Source: an uncultured Coriobacteriaceae bacterium (GTDB lineage: Bacteria; Actinomycetota; Coriobacteriia; Coriobacteriales; Eggerthellaceae). Taken from it: a DNA stretch of 6,823 nt. Positions 1 through 6,644 of the stretch are shown here, in pieces. The notes beneath the pieces were generated by a model. The model was not told the origin of the DNA. It searched no databases and saw only the letters and a list, made by a program, of their open reading frames with translations. Position 1 is the first letter of the stretch. Every line of letters starts with the position of its first letter. Made by a program: the position numbers and the translations under genes. The stretch spans positions 1-6,823 of the forward strand of contig USJN01000083.1 of the NCBI GenBank assembly GCA_900554945.1, written 5' to 3'.

Positions 1-1792
1 CCTCGGTCCCTTTAAGCGACTCGTCGGCAAGCTGGCAGCGAAGCTCCTCGATCGCGTCCTCGGCATCGCCAATGGCAAGCTCTTCGGCGAGAAAGCGCGC
101 GACCTCTTCGGGAGACGCCGTCTCGGTGGAGTTGCCCCCCGCGGTGAGCACGCGCCCAGCGCGGCCATCGACGGCAGCCGCGTTCGACACGATCGCCGCA
201 GCACTTGCGGCAGGGTCGGACATGAGCGTGTCGAGAATGCTCGACGCGATGGCTGAATGCAGCGGGTCGTGCCACTTGGTCTGCGCGAGGGAATCCGCAT
301 GGGCAAGCGCGATAAGCGGGCTTTGGGCAAGCACGCTGAGAAGCTCGCGCTCGAGACGCAGACGGTTGAGCTCGGTTTTCGAAAGCGCCCGACGCGCCTG
401 GCTTTGGGCGGGGACAGGGGCTTGAGCCGCCGCTTCCTCATCCGCCGCTTCACCGTAGCGCGCGGGAGGCGCAAGCTTCGAGAGCGCCTCGAGCGCATCT
501 TCCTCGCGGGCGCGGGTACGCCCGGCGATCTGGATAGCGTAGTCCTTCGCAAGCAGAGAGTCCTTGATGGGAGCGAGCACCGAGAGCGCCGATGCGAGCG
601 CGGCGGACCTGCCCTCTGCGCTCGAGAGGTCGTGCGCAGCAAGGCGACGATCGATGCCGTACTTCAAAAGCGGCTGCGCGTGCTCGATGAGCTCCTCGAG
701 CTCGGCGGCGCTGTGCGAGGCCATGTACTCGGCGGGGTCGAGGTTGTCGGGCAGGGTGACGGCGCACAGCTCGATCCTCGTTTTGCCCGCCTCGGGCGTC
801 ATCGAGGAGTCGATGAACTCCAGCGCGCGGTCGGCAGCCTTCTGACCTGCGGCGTCGCCGTCAAAAAGATAGACAATCTTCTTCTGCGCATGACGTCCGA
901 GGATGCGGATGTGGCGCATGGTGAGCGCCGTTCCAAGCGTGGCCACCGCGTTGCGCACTCCCCCTTCGTGAAGCGCGATGACGTCGGTGTAGCCTTCGCA
1001 CACGATGGCGACGCCGCTCGACGCCATAGCGACTTTCGCCTTGTCGAGGCCGTAGAGCACCTGCGATTTGTGGAACAGCGGCGTCTCCTGGGAGTTAAGG
1101 TATTTCGGCTCCCCTTTCCCGACGACGCGCCCGCCGAACGCGATGCAGTCGCCCGCCACGTCGTTTATAGGAAACATGATGCGGTTGTAGAAACGGTCGC
1201 GCAGCTTGCCCTGGGAATCACGGCTGCACACGTTAGCCTCGACCATCTCGTCGGCCTTAAAGCCTTTCGACGAAAGATGGCGCGTGAGCACGCCGCGCCC
1301 GGGGGCGAACCCGAGGTTCCAGTCATGAGGGACCTTGCCGCCTAAGTCACGCCCCGAAAGATACTCGCGCGCGGCCGACGCCTCGGGCGACTTCAAGCGC
1401 ATAAGCTGAAGATGGTAGAACTCGGCGGTCGCCTTGCATATGTCTTTCAGGCGCGCCTTCTTGCTCGCGGGCGCCGCCGGCTTACCGCCCACTTCGACGA
1501 TGTCGATATGCGCGCGCTCGGCGAGCCTATGGACCGCCTCGGGAAACGAGAGGTCTTCCGCCTTCATGATGAACGCGAACACGTCCCCGCCCTCGCCGCA
1601 ACCGAAGCAGTGCCATAGCTGCAGGGCCGGGTCGATCTTGCACGAAGGCGATTTCTCGTTATGGAAGGGACAACAGCACCAGAAGTCGCGGCCGCGCTGC
1701 TTCACGGGAACGCGCTCGCTGAACACGGCGACGATGTCGCTCGCGTCGCGAACCTTCTGGATGTCCTCATCGGTTATACGCCCGCCGGGCAT
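1..1792 (-). CDS. dnaG: DNA primase DnaG (3' end cut by window edge)
   Basis: DnaG makes the short RNA primers that start Okazaki fragments and works at the fork with the DnaB helicase. The 597 visible codons carry the whole catalytic part. The N-terminal CHC2 zinc finger has ligands C41, H44, C62 and C65, in the motifs CPFHNEKSPS and WHCFGCGEGGD. The RNA polymerase core follows, with RDRFYNRIMFPI (198-209), IAFGGR (217-222) and PKYLNSQETPLFHKS (229-243). The TOPRIM domain has the catalytic Glu in EGYTDV (E266) and the acidic pair in FDGDAAG (D311, D313), matching E. coli E265, D309 and D311. A helical region and an Ala/Pro/Gln-rich linker (about 437-462) lead into the C-terminal helicase-binding domain, whose last residues lie outside the window. 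The start is fixed: an in-frame TAG, which is the stop of the upstream gene, lies only four codons before this ATG, with no other start between. A GGGG lies 6 nt upstream as a weak ribosome site. The 12-bp gap to the upstream gene suggests co-transcription. Confidence 0.97.
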   Translation of the reverse strand, partial: MPGGRITDEDIQKVRDASDIVAVFSERVPVKQRGRDFWCCCPFHNEKSPSCKIDPALQLWHCFGCGEGGDVFAFIMKAEDLSFPEAVHRLAERAHIDIVEVGGKPAAPASKKARLKDICKATAEFYHLQLMRLKSPEASAAREYLSGRDLGGKVPHDWNLGFAPGRGVLTRHLSSKGFKADEMVEANVCSRDSQGKLRDRFYNRIMFPINDVAGDCIAFGGRVVGKGEPKYLNSQETPLFHKSQVLYGLDKAKVAMASSGVAIVCEGYTDVIALHEGGVRNAVATLGTALTMRHIRILGRHAQKKIVYLFDGDAAGQKAADRALEFIDSSMTPEAGKTRIELCAVTLPDNLDPAEYMASHSAAELEELIEHAQPLLKYGIDRRLAAHDLSSAEGRSAALASALSVLAPIKDSLLAKDYAIQIAGRTRAREEDALEALSKLAPPARYGEAADEEAAAQAPVPAQSQARRALSKTELNRLRLERELLSVLAQSPLIALAHADSLAQTKWHDPLHSAIASSILDTLMSDPAASAAAIVSNAAAVDGRAGRVLTAGGNSTETASPEEVARFLAEELAIGDAEDAIEELRCQLADESLKGTE

Positions 1793-1804
1793 AAGACGCC
1801 CCGT

Positions 1805-2524
1805 CTACTCTTCGTCTTTTCGAGAGGCAGGATCGGAAGCTGCCGCAGGGGCGGGCTTGCTGCGCTTCTCGAGGCGTTTTGCCTGCTCCCTTACGTGCTC
1901 GGGGACTTCCCATTCCTTGTCCTGCAGATCGAGCAGGAGCGCAGCCGCCGCCGTGCGCTGGGAAAGGCGCACGCAGCCGACGGTCTCGTCGGAAAACTCG
2001 CGAGCGAAGGTGACGCGCGCGGGAAGGATCGCAGCCCCCACCGAGGCGCCCACGGCCCCGAAGATGGCCGTGAAAGCGTTCACCTCGGCGGTGGAAACCG
2101 ACACGTAGGCGCGCGTGATCAGGATGAGGACGGTGCAGGCGATGCCAAGGCCCACCACCGCGTAGCAGAATGCGCGGCCGGCATCGTTTTTCCCGCAGAC
2201 GAGGGTCGCGATGACAAGCGACGCGAGAAGCGATACCACGGTGAGCACGTTGCCGTAGGAAACGACCGGCCCGAACATGGTGAATATTGCGCAGATAGCT
2301 GCGATGACGATGCACGGGAGCAGCACCTTCTTCGCGATCTCGCCGCGTTCATGCTCCTTTTCCGCAGAAAGGATGCGCGTGCGGACGACCTTGCCGTGCG
2401 GCCAGCGGAACGACCCCGCGGCATGCTCGCGGCCGATTCCGGAGAGCTCGTCGACCTTAGACAACAAAAATCCGAACAGCCCGATTGCGACGACGACGAT
2501 CAGTATGATCAAAACCCACGGCAT
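1805..2524 (-). CDS. Uncharacterised five-helix membrane protein upstream of dnaG
   Basis: I do not recognise a family for this 239-residue protein. Residues 3-22 form an N-terminal hydrophobic helix (WVLIILIVVVAIGLFGFLL), which could be a signal anchor. A soluble, charged stretch follows (about 23-66). Four more hydrophobic segments lie at about 67-86, 91-110, 118-137 and 148-168. The C-terminal tail (about 170-239) is soluble, rich in charged residues and Ala, with a helical stretch around 188-222, and ends in a low-complexity KPAPAAASDPASRKDEE. No catalytic motif, metal-site cluster or peptidase signature is visible. The ATG has a good Shine-Dalgarno sequence, GAGGGG, ending 8 nt upstream (2533-2538). 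The gene is first in a probable two-gene unit with dnaG, 12 bp apart, and its stop is in the same reading frame as dnaG. Position suggests shared expression with primase, but nothing in the sequence ties its function to replication. Confidence 0.85.
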   Translation of the reverse strand: MPWVLIILIVVVAIGLFGFLLSKVDELSGIGREHAAGSFRWPHGKVVRTRILSAEKEHERGEIAKKVLLPCIVIAAICAIFTMFGPVVSYGNVLTVVSLLASLVIATLVCGKNDAGRAFCYAVVGLGIACTVLILITRAYVSVSTAEVNAFTAIFGAVGASVGAAILPARVTFAREFSDETVGCVRLSQRTAAAALLLDLQDKEWEVPEHVREQAKRLEKRSKPAPAAASDPASRKDEE

Positions 2525-2571
2525 TGGCGCTTCCCCTCAGCTGGTATACGATGCTTGCTAAACAATGGGAT

Positions 2572-2580
2572 ATGGTAGCA
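2572..2580 (-). promoter_or_regulatory. Candidate extended -10 promoter for the membrane protein-dnaG unit
   Basis: Read on the minus strand the site is TGCTACCAT, which fits the extended -10 pattern TGnTAnnnT. It would start transcription near 2565, giving a leader of about 40 nt before the ATG at 2524, and the GAGGGG ribosome site lies inside that leader. I see no good -35 hexamer 16-18 bp upstream (the region there reads GGGCGG), so the call depends on the extended -10 alone. A second AT-richer spot nearer the gene (TATACC on the minus strand, around 2545) lacks a partner at the right distance and is too close to the ribosome site. Confidence 0.4.
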
Positions 2581-2657
2581 CGACCGACGAACACCCGCCC
2601 TGCGAGCACGGCCAAATGCGCAGTGCGCCTACAACCTGAGCCGAACGCGCGCGTCAC

Positions 2658-2666
2658 TGCTACAAT
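2658..2666 (+). promoter_or_regulatory. Candidate extended -10 promoter for the dgt-like gene
   Basis: The plus strand reads TGCTACAAT, an extended -10 (TGnTAnnnT) with a near-consensus TACAAT hexamer. Transcription would begin around 2673, about 70 nt before the ATG at 2743. The -35 region (around 2638-2643, GAGCCG) is poor, as is common when a TGn extension is present. A less likely alternative lies upstream: TTGGCG (2524-2529) and TACGAT (2547-2552) with a 17-bp spacer, which would start inside the divergent promoter region. The rest of the 218-bp intergenic stretch (2525-2742) shows no clear operator palindrome or structured RNA. Confidence 0.45.
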
Positions 2667-2727
2667 GGCGGCAAACAAGGAAAGCGCGGCGAGCGCTCGT
2701 CTTCGCGGCAGGGTCGCACCCTCCGCG

Positions 2728-2737
2728 AGAAGGAAGG
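2728..2737 (+). promoter_or_regulatory. Ribosome binding site that fixes the dgt-like start
   Basis: The purine-rich AGAAGGAAGG contains AAGGA, which ends 8 nt before the ATG at 2743. The reading frame stays open further upstream, with earlier in-frame ATGs such as 2524, 2554 and 2665. Those have no comparable site, and the one at 2665 overlaps the candidate -10. The start at 2743 also gives a protein whose N-terminus looks like the family's. Confidence 0.75.
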
Positions 2738-2742
2738 CAACC

Positions 2743-3972
2743 ATGTCGAAGGATTCCATACCCTACCTGACGATCGACCCTGTAATCGAGGAGCAGATCC
2801 GCGCCGACCGCGAGGCGGGGCGGATGAGCCCCTACCGCTTTCGCGACGAGGACGTGGCCAGGCGCGAGCCGAACCTGCACGACATAGCGACGATCGCCCG
2901 ACCTGCGTTCGCGCGCGACATCGAGAAGATCGTGAACATGCCCGCTTACAACCGGTATGCGGGCAAGACGCAGGTGTTCTCCTTCGTCGAGAACGACGAC
3001 ATCTGCCGCCGCGGCCTGCACGTGCAGCTGGTGAGCCGCGTCGCACGGGGAATCGGGCGGCTGCTCGGGCTGAACTGCGACCTCATCGAGGCCATAGCGC
3101 TCGGGCACGATCTGGGTCACACGCCCTTCGGACATGCGGGCGAGCGGTTCTTATCCCGCTGCTACCACGAGCGCACCGATCGCTACTTCAACCACAACGT
3201 CCATTCCGTGCGCGTGCTCGACCAGCTCTATCGCCGCAACGTGAGCTTGCAAACGCTCGACGGCGTCCTCTGCCACAACGGCGAGTTCGCCCAGCAGGAG
3301 CTCAAGCGCGGGCACGTGGGAACGTTCGAGGCGCTCGACGCGCTTGTCGAGAAGTGCACGGCCGACGAGCAGGTCATCTCCACGCTGCGTCCCTCCACGC
3401 TCGAGGGCTGCGTCGTGCGCGTGGCAGACATGATCGCATATGTGGGCAAGGATCGCCAAGACGCTATGGACATGGGCGCGCTCGCCTCACTCGACGAGTT
3501 CGAGTCCTCAGTGATGGGCAAGGCGAACGCGCAGATCATCAACAATCTCACCGCCGACATCGTCAACGAAAGCTACGGCAGGGACCGCATCGCCATGAGC
3601 GAGGCGATGTTTAACGACCTCAAGCGCGCAAAACGCCAGAACTACGAGATCATCTACAACAAGGAGGGCCTCGCCGCAAGCGACGGCATCACCGTCGGGG
3701 AGATGTTCGAGGAGGTCTACGAGAAGCTTCTCGGCGATTTGGCAGAAGGGCGCGAGGAGTCCGCGATATTCAGGCACCATATCGATTATCTCGCGAGGAA
3801 GTCGCGCTCTATCACGCGCGAGCGCTACATGGGCTCAACGGAGCCGAACCAGATCGTGGTCGACTACATCGCTTCCATGACGGACAGCTACTTCATGGCG
3901 CTCTACGCGCACCTGTTCCCCGAGCACGCAACCCGGGTTCAGCTGCGCGGCTACTGCGCTGACCTGCGCTAA
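2743..3972 (+). CDS. HD-domain dNTP triphosphohydrolase-like protein (Dgt family)
   Basis: Enzymes of this family hydrolyse dNTPs (classically dGTP) to the deoxynucleoside and tripolyphosphate in the cytoplasm and so tune dNTP pools. The 409-residue protein has the full HD metal site: H93 in [10 protein letters not shown]122-D123 in [17 protein letters not shown] (118-134) and D229 in [16 protein letters not shown] (226-241). The family block [11 protein letters not shown] (149-159) is present but has His at 154 where Dgt proteins usually have Gln (HNxQ). The N-terminal [19 protein letters not shown] (29-47) and the block around [12 protein letters not shown] (70-81) match, from memory, a subgroup found in Firmicutes and Coriobacteriia that is often named only HD-domain or Dgt-family protein. 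I therefore give no gene symbol. The gene is divergent from the dnaG unit, and dgt-like genes lie next to dnaG in many Gram-positive genomes. Its TAA overlaps the stop of the convergent rnhA. True substrate preference cannot be read from the sequence. Confidence 0.9.
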   Translation: MSKDSIPYLTIDPVIEEQIRADREAGRMSPYRFRDEDVARREPNLHDIATIARPAFARDIEKIVNMPAYNRYAGKTQVFSFVENDDICRRGLHVQLVSRVARGIGRLLGLNCDLIEAIALGHDLGHTPFGHAGERFLSRCYHERTDRYFNHNVHSVRVLDQLYRRNVSLQTLDGVLCHNGEFAQQELKRGHVGTFEALDALVEKCTADEQVISTLRPSTLEGCVVRVADMIAYVGKDRQDAMDMGALASLDEFESSVMGKANAQIINNLTADIVNESYGRDRIAMSEAMFNDLKRAKRQNYEIIYNKEGLAASDGITVGEMFEEVYEKLLGDLAEGREESAIFRHHIDYLARKSRSITRERYMGSTEPNQIVVDYIASMTDSYFMALYAHLFPEHATRVQLRGYCADLR

Positions 3973-4445
3973 CCGGTAAAGCCGGTATCCTCGAGAAGGT
4001 TGGCGCCGTCGGCTGCGGCGGTCGCAAGCGCATCGCAGCGCTCGTTTTCGGGATGGCCGGCATGACCTTTCACCCACACGAAGGTCACGTCGTGCGGCTT
4101 TTTCGCCTCGAGCAGGCGCTTCCAGAGGTCGGAGTTTTTGACAGGCTCCTTCTTCGCGTTCTTCCAGCCGCGCTTAAGCCAGCCATCGACCCAATGCTGG
4201 TTGAAAGCGTTCACCACGTACTGCGAGTCCGAATGGACCTCGACGGTGCACGGACGCTTGAGCGCCTCGAGCGCGACGATCACCCCGAGCAGCTCCATGC
4301 GGTTGTTCGTCGTGGTGGCATACCCCTGCGAGAGCTCGCGCTCGTGCAGCTTGCCCGCCGAGTCGACGAACTGCAGCACCGCGCCATAGCCGCCGGGGCC
4401 GGGGTTTCCACGCGAAGAGCCGTCGGTGTAAATCGTGACTTTCAT
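3969..4445 (-). CDS. rnhA: Ribonuclease HI
   Basis: RNase HI cleaves the RNA strand of RNA-DNA hybrids, removing primers and R-loops. The 158-residue protein has the usual length and all catalytic residues: D8 in [17 protein letters not shown] (5-21), E51 in TTNNRMELL (45-53), D73 in VHSDSQYVV (70-78) and D138 in NERCDALA (134-141), equivalent to E. coli D10, E48, D70 and D134. H128 in [12 protein letters not shown] corresponds to the loop His124. The basic, Trp-rich handle region ([16 protein letters not shown], 89-104) used for hybrid binding is intact. The start at 4445 places the family's first beta strand at residue 2 and has AAAGGA (4450-4455) 4 nt upstream, a rather short spacing. A longer in-frame start at 4541 would translate through the GC hairpin and add 32 residues with no family match. 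The 3' end overlaps the convergent dgt-like gene by 4 bp. The gene follows the ATPase gene on the same strand but is separated by a terminator-like hairpin. Confidence 0.97.
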   Translation of the reverse strand: MKVTIYTDGSSRGNPGPGGYGAVLQFVDSAGKLHERELSQGYATTTNNRMELLGVIVALEALKRPCTVEVHSDSQYVVNAFNQHWVDGWLKRGWKNAKKEPVKNSDLWKRLLEAKKPHDVTFVWVKGHAGHPENERCDALATAAADGANLLEDTGFTG

Positions 4446-4461
4446 ACCGTCCTTTCGTCGT

Positions 4462-4504
4462 AAGCAAAGCGAGGGCGGGTCCCTTTGCGGGTTCCCGCCC
4501 TCGC
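4462..4504 (-). terminator. Rho-independent-type hairpin downstream of the metal ATPase
   Basis: A perfect 11-bp GC-rich inverted repeat (GCGAGGGCGGG at 4469-4479, CCCGCCCTCGC at 4494-4504) encloses a 14-nt loop that can form a further 3-bp CCC/GGG stem. Read on the minus strand it is followed by TTTGCTTA, a short and interrupted T tract. The plus-strand side has no T tract, so it should act on minus-strand transcription. It lies 49 bp beyond the ATPase stop and only 23 bp before the rnhA ATG. It is therefore either the ATPase terminator or a structured element in the rnhA leader. Confidence 0.7.
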
Positions 4505-4506
4505 CT

Positions 4507-4535
4507 ACGATACCCGAGCCATCTCGCGATGGGAA
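4507..4535 (-). promoter_or_regulatory. Possible weak promoter for rnhA
   Basis: On the minus strand TTCCCA (4530-4535) and TATCGT (4507-4512) are separated by 17 bp, each matching four of six consensus positions. The predicted start (about 4500) would fall at the foot of the GC hairpin, so the rnhA leader would begin with it. There is no room for a complete promoter between the hairpin and the rnhA start. This is a weak match and could be chance. Confidence 0.25.
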
Positions 4536-4553
4536 GGGCACAAAGCCGAAGCT

Positions 4554-6632
4554 CTAAAGATTGTACGCACGCGAGCTGTGCATGCTGAGCGCGATCGTCG
4601 ACGCGTTGTGCAGAAGCGACGAGGCCTGCGGCGTGATAATGCCGCCGATGCCCAGCGCCAAGAGCGCCGAGTTGAAGGCAATGGTCTGCGCGAACGAGGT
4701 GTCCATGCGTCCCATGAGGCCACGTGAGAGCATGCGCATCTGGACGAGCGAGTGCAGGTCGCCCTCCGAGAGCGTGATGTCGGCGACTTCCTTGGCAATA
4801 GCGGTGCCCTGCCCCATGGCAACGCCAACCGTGGCCGCGGAAAGCGCGGGGGAATCGTTCACCCCGTCGCCCACCATGACCACCTTGCAACCCTCGGCTT
4901 TCAGCTGCTCCACGAACCCGTGCTTGTCCTCAGGAAGCAGGTCGGCGCGGAATTCGGTGATGCCCGCCGCCTGTGCGACGCGGGCGGCCGTCTTCTCGTT
5001 GTCGCCCGTCAGCATGATGATCCGCTCGAAGCCGAGATCGCGCAAACTGCCGATCGCCTCCGAGACACCCGCCTTCAAGGGATCGTCGATGCCGATGACG
5101 CCCACGAGCACACCGTCGACGGCGAGGTAGAGCGTCGAGAGATCGCTCGCCTCGGCGTCGATTTTGCGCTGGTCCTCGTCGGTGACGAGGACCTTCTCGT
5201 CCTCGACGACGAAGTGCCTCGACCCGATTACCGCCCGCTTGCCGTCGATCGAGCTCGCGATGCCGTGCGCTACGATGTACTCCACAGCGGCATGGCGTTC
5301 ACGATGCTTGAGGTTCTTCTCAGCTGCGGCGCGAACGACGGCGCGCGCGACGGGATGCGGGAAGTGCTCTTCCAAGCACGCCGCGAAGCGAAGGACCTGG
5401 GTCCGGTTCCATCCGTCGAGCGCGATAACGCATTTCACCTGGGGTTGCGCCTCGGTAAGCGTGCCGGTCTTGTCGAAGACGATCGTGTCGGCCTGGGCGA
5501 ATGCCTCGAAATGCTTCGACCCCTTCACCGTGAAGCCCGCCTTGGCGGCCTGGCTCATGGCGGACAAAACCGAGATTGACCCCGTGAGCTTGAGCGCGCA
5601 CGAATAGTCGACCATGAGTGCAGCTGAGGTTTTCACGAAGCTGCGCGTGGTGAGGGCGACGACGCCCGCGAGCAGGAAATTCCACGGCACGATGCGGTCG
5701 GCCAAGCGCTCGCGCTTCGTCTGCACATCGGCTTTCATGCTTTGGGACAGCTCGACCAGCGAGACGATGGAACGAAGCTTCGTCTCGCCCGTCGCCGCCT
5801 TGACGCGAACGAAAATCTCACCGTCTTCGCACGCGGTACCCGCGAAAACGTCGTCTCCCACCGTGCGCTCGACAGCAAGCGGCTCGCCGGTCAGGGTCGA
5901 CTGGTTCACCATGGCAACACCGCGCTCGACCACGCCGTCGACGCTTACCGGCATACCGGTGCGCACGGCGATGAGATCGCCCGCCTTCAGGTTGGCGGTG
6001 GGAACAGTCGTCTCCTGGTCGCCGCAGACGAGCTGCGCGTTCTCAGGCGCACCGAGCAAGGAGTAGATCAGCTGGTTCTCCGAGCGCGCACGCGTGTAGT
6101 CTTCCAGCGTCTCGCCCAAATCGAGCAAGAACATCGTTGACGACGCCGCGAAGTCTCCCATTACGAACGAGATCCCGATGGCCGCCGCATCGAGGACGGG
6201 CACATCGAGTCGTGCATGCAGAAGCGAGTTCACGGCAGCCTTCAAGAAGAGACGATAATGCCAGATCGTGTGAATGGCGCGCAGGGGTGCGGGGAGGAAC
6301 CATTTCCGTGCGAAGTGGGAGCCGACGAGCAGCGCGATGTCCATCAGCAGGGAATGCGTCCTGACCGAAAGCGCCGTCGGGCACGCGAGCTTCGCCTTCT
6401 CGATGGACTTCGCGTCGACGGCGTCCATCGCGGAAAGGACGGCAGCGCGCGCCTTATCCCCACCTGCAAAAGTGACCGAGAGCGACCCGATGCGCGGATA
6501 GATGTTGACCGACGACACGCAAGGGCAAGCCGTCATGAGCGACTCAAGCGCATCAACGTCCGATTCAGGCACGCGACCGTAGAGCCGAACACGGATCCGC
6601 CCGGGTATCTCATGCTCTATCGTGTATTTCAT
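4554..6632 (-). CDS. P1B-type heavy-metal-transporting ATPase, CtpC-like, with atypical TM6 motif
   Basis: This is a 692-residue ATP-driven metal pump of the cell membrane, probably an exporter. Residues 4-57 form a short N-terminal domain resembling HMA_2, with PGRIRVRL (10-17) and VNIYPRIGSLSV (42-53) but no GMxCxxC metal site. Hydrophobic segments follow at about 95-108, 112-138, 145-158 and 160-175. The actuator domain has STLTGEP (245-251). After two more segments (about 316-329 and 332-359) come the phosphorylation motif DKTGT (D387), the nucleotide-domain HP (H426-P427), MLTGDN (540-545) and GDGVNDSPA (588-596). Two C-terminal helices follow, with LLHNAST at 673-679. The TM6 motif reads DYSCALKL (342-349) instead of CPC, SPC or CPH, so the usual proline is missing and C345 is the only Cys there. 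From memory, both the N-terminal domain and the C-terminus resemble mycobacterial CtpC (Mn/Zn), but CtpC has CPC. The metal is undetermined. The start lies 12 bp after the stop of the small upstream gene, with a weak AGAAG ribosome site, indicating co-transcription. Confidence 0.93.
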   Translation of the reverse strand: MKYTIEHEIPGRIRVRLYGRVPESDVDALESLMTACPCVSSVNIYPRIGSLSVTFAGGDKARAAVLSAMDAVDAKSIEKAKLACPTALSVRTHSLLMDIALLVGSHFARKWFLPAPLRAIHTIWHYRLFLKAAVNSLLHARLDVPVLDAAAIGISFVMGDFAASSTMFLLDLGETLEDYTRARSENQLIYSLLGAPENAQLVCGDQETTVPTANLKAGDLIAVRTGMPVSVDGVVERGVAMVNQSTLTGEPLAVERTVGDDVFAGTACEDGEIFVRVKAATGETKLRSIVSLVELSQSMKADVQTKRERLADRIVPWNFLLAGVVALTTRSFVKTSAALMVDYSCALKLTGSISVLSAMSQAAKAGFTVKGSKHFEAFAQADTIVFDKTGTLTEAQPQVKCVIALDGWNRTQVLRFAACLEEHFPHPVARAVVRAAAEKNLKHRERHAAVEYIVAHGIASSIDGKRAVIGSRHFVVEDEKVLVTDEDQRKIDAEASDLSTLYLAVDGVLVGVIGIDDPLKAGVSEAIGSLRDLGFERIIMLTGDNEKTAARVAQAAGITEFRADLLPEDKHGFVEQLKAEGCKVVMVGDGVNDSPALSAATVGVAMGQGTAIAKEVADITLSEGDLHSLVQMRMLSRGLMGRMDTSFAQTIAFNSALLALGIGGIITPQASSLLHNASTIALSMHSSRAYNL

Positions 6633-6644
6633 CGAACGGCTTCT

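Noticed and set aside
257..1345. Long plus-strand open frame opposite dnaG (362 codons)
   Set aside because: The translation is Arg/Ala/Gly-rich low-complexity with no family motif, and it lies antisense to a clear DnaG. High-GC DNA gives long spurious frames.
1661..2578. Plus-strand open frame opposite the membrane protein and the dnaG start (305 codons)
   Set aside because: It overlaps two supported genes on the other strand, has a His/Arg/Asp-rich composition, no ribosome site and no recognisable domain.
2524..2742. N-terminal extension of the dgt-like protein
   Set aside because: The frame is open, but the 73 extra residues are unlike the family, the stretch holds the promoter candidates, and the ribosome site supports 2743.
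3972..3986. Small inverted repeat ACCGG/CCGGT as a terminator
   Set aside because: The stem is only 5 bp, there is no T tract on either strand, and it lies inside the last codons of rnhA, where it arises from repeated Thr-Gly codons.
4446..4541. N-terminal extension of RNase HI from an ATG at 4541
   Set aside because: It would be translated through the 11-bp hairpin, and the added residues ([10 protein letters not shown] type) match nothing in RNase HI. 4445 fits the family start.
4752..5579. Plus-strand open frame opposite the ATPase (275 codons)
   Set aside because: It is antisense to the conserved DKTGT to GDGVND region, so it is a shadow of that coding sequence.
6519..6527. Cys-Pro-Cys at residues 36-38 of the ATPase as an N-terminal metal site
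   Set aside because: It falls at a helix end where relatives typically have a short hydrophobic-Pro-Gly turn, not at the HMA metal loop. It may be chance, so no function is claimed.
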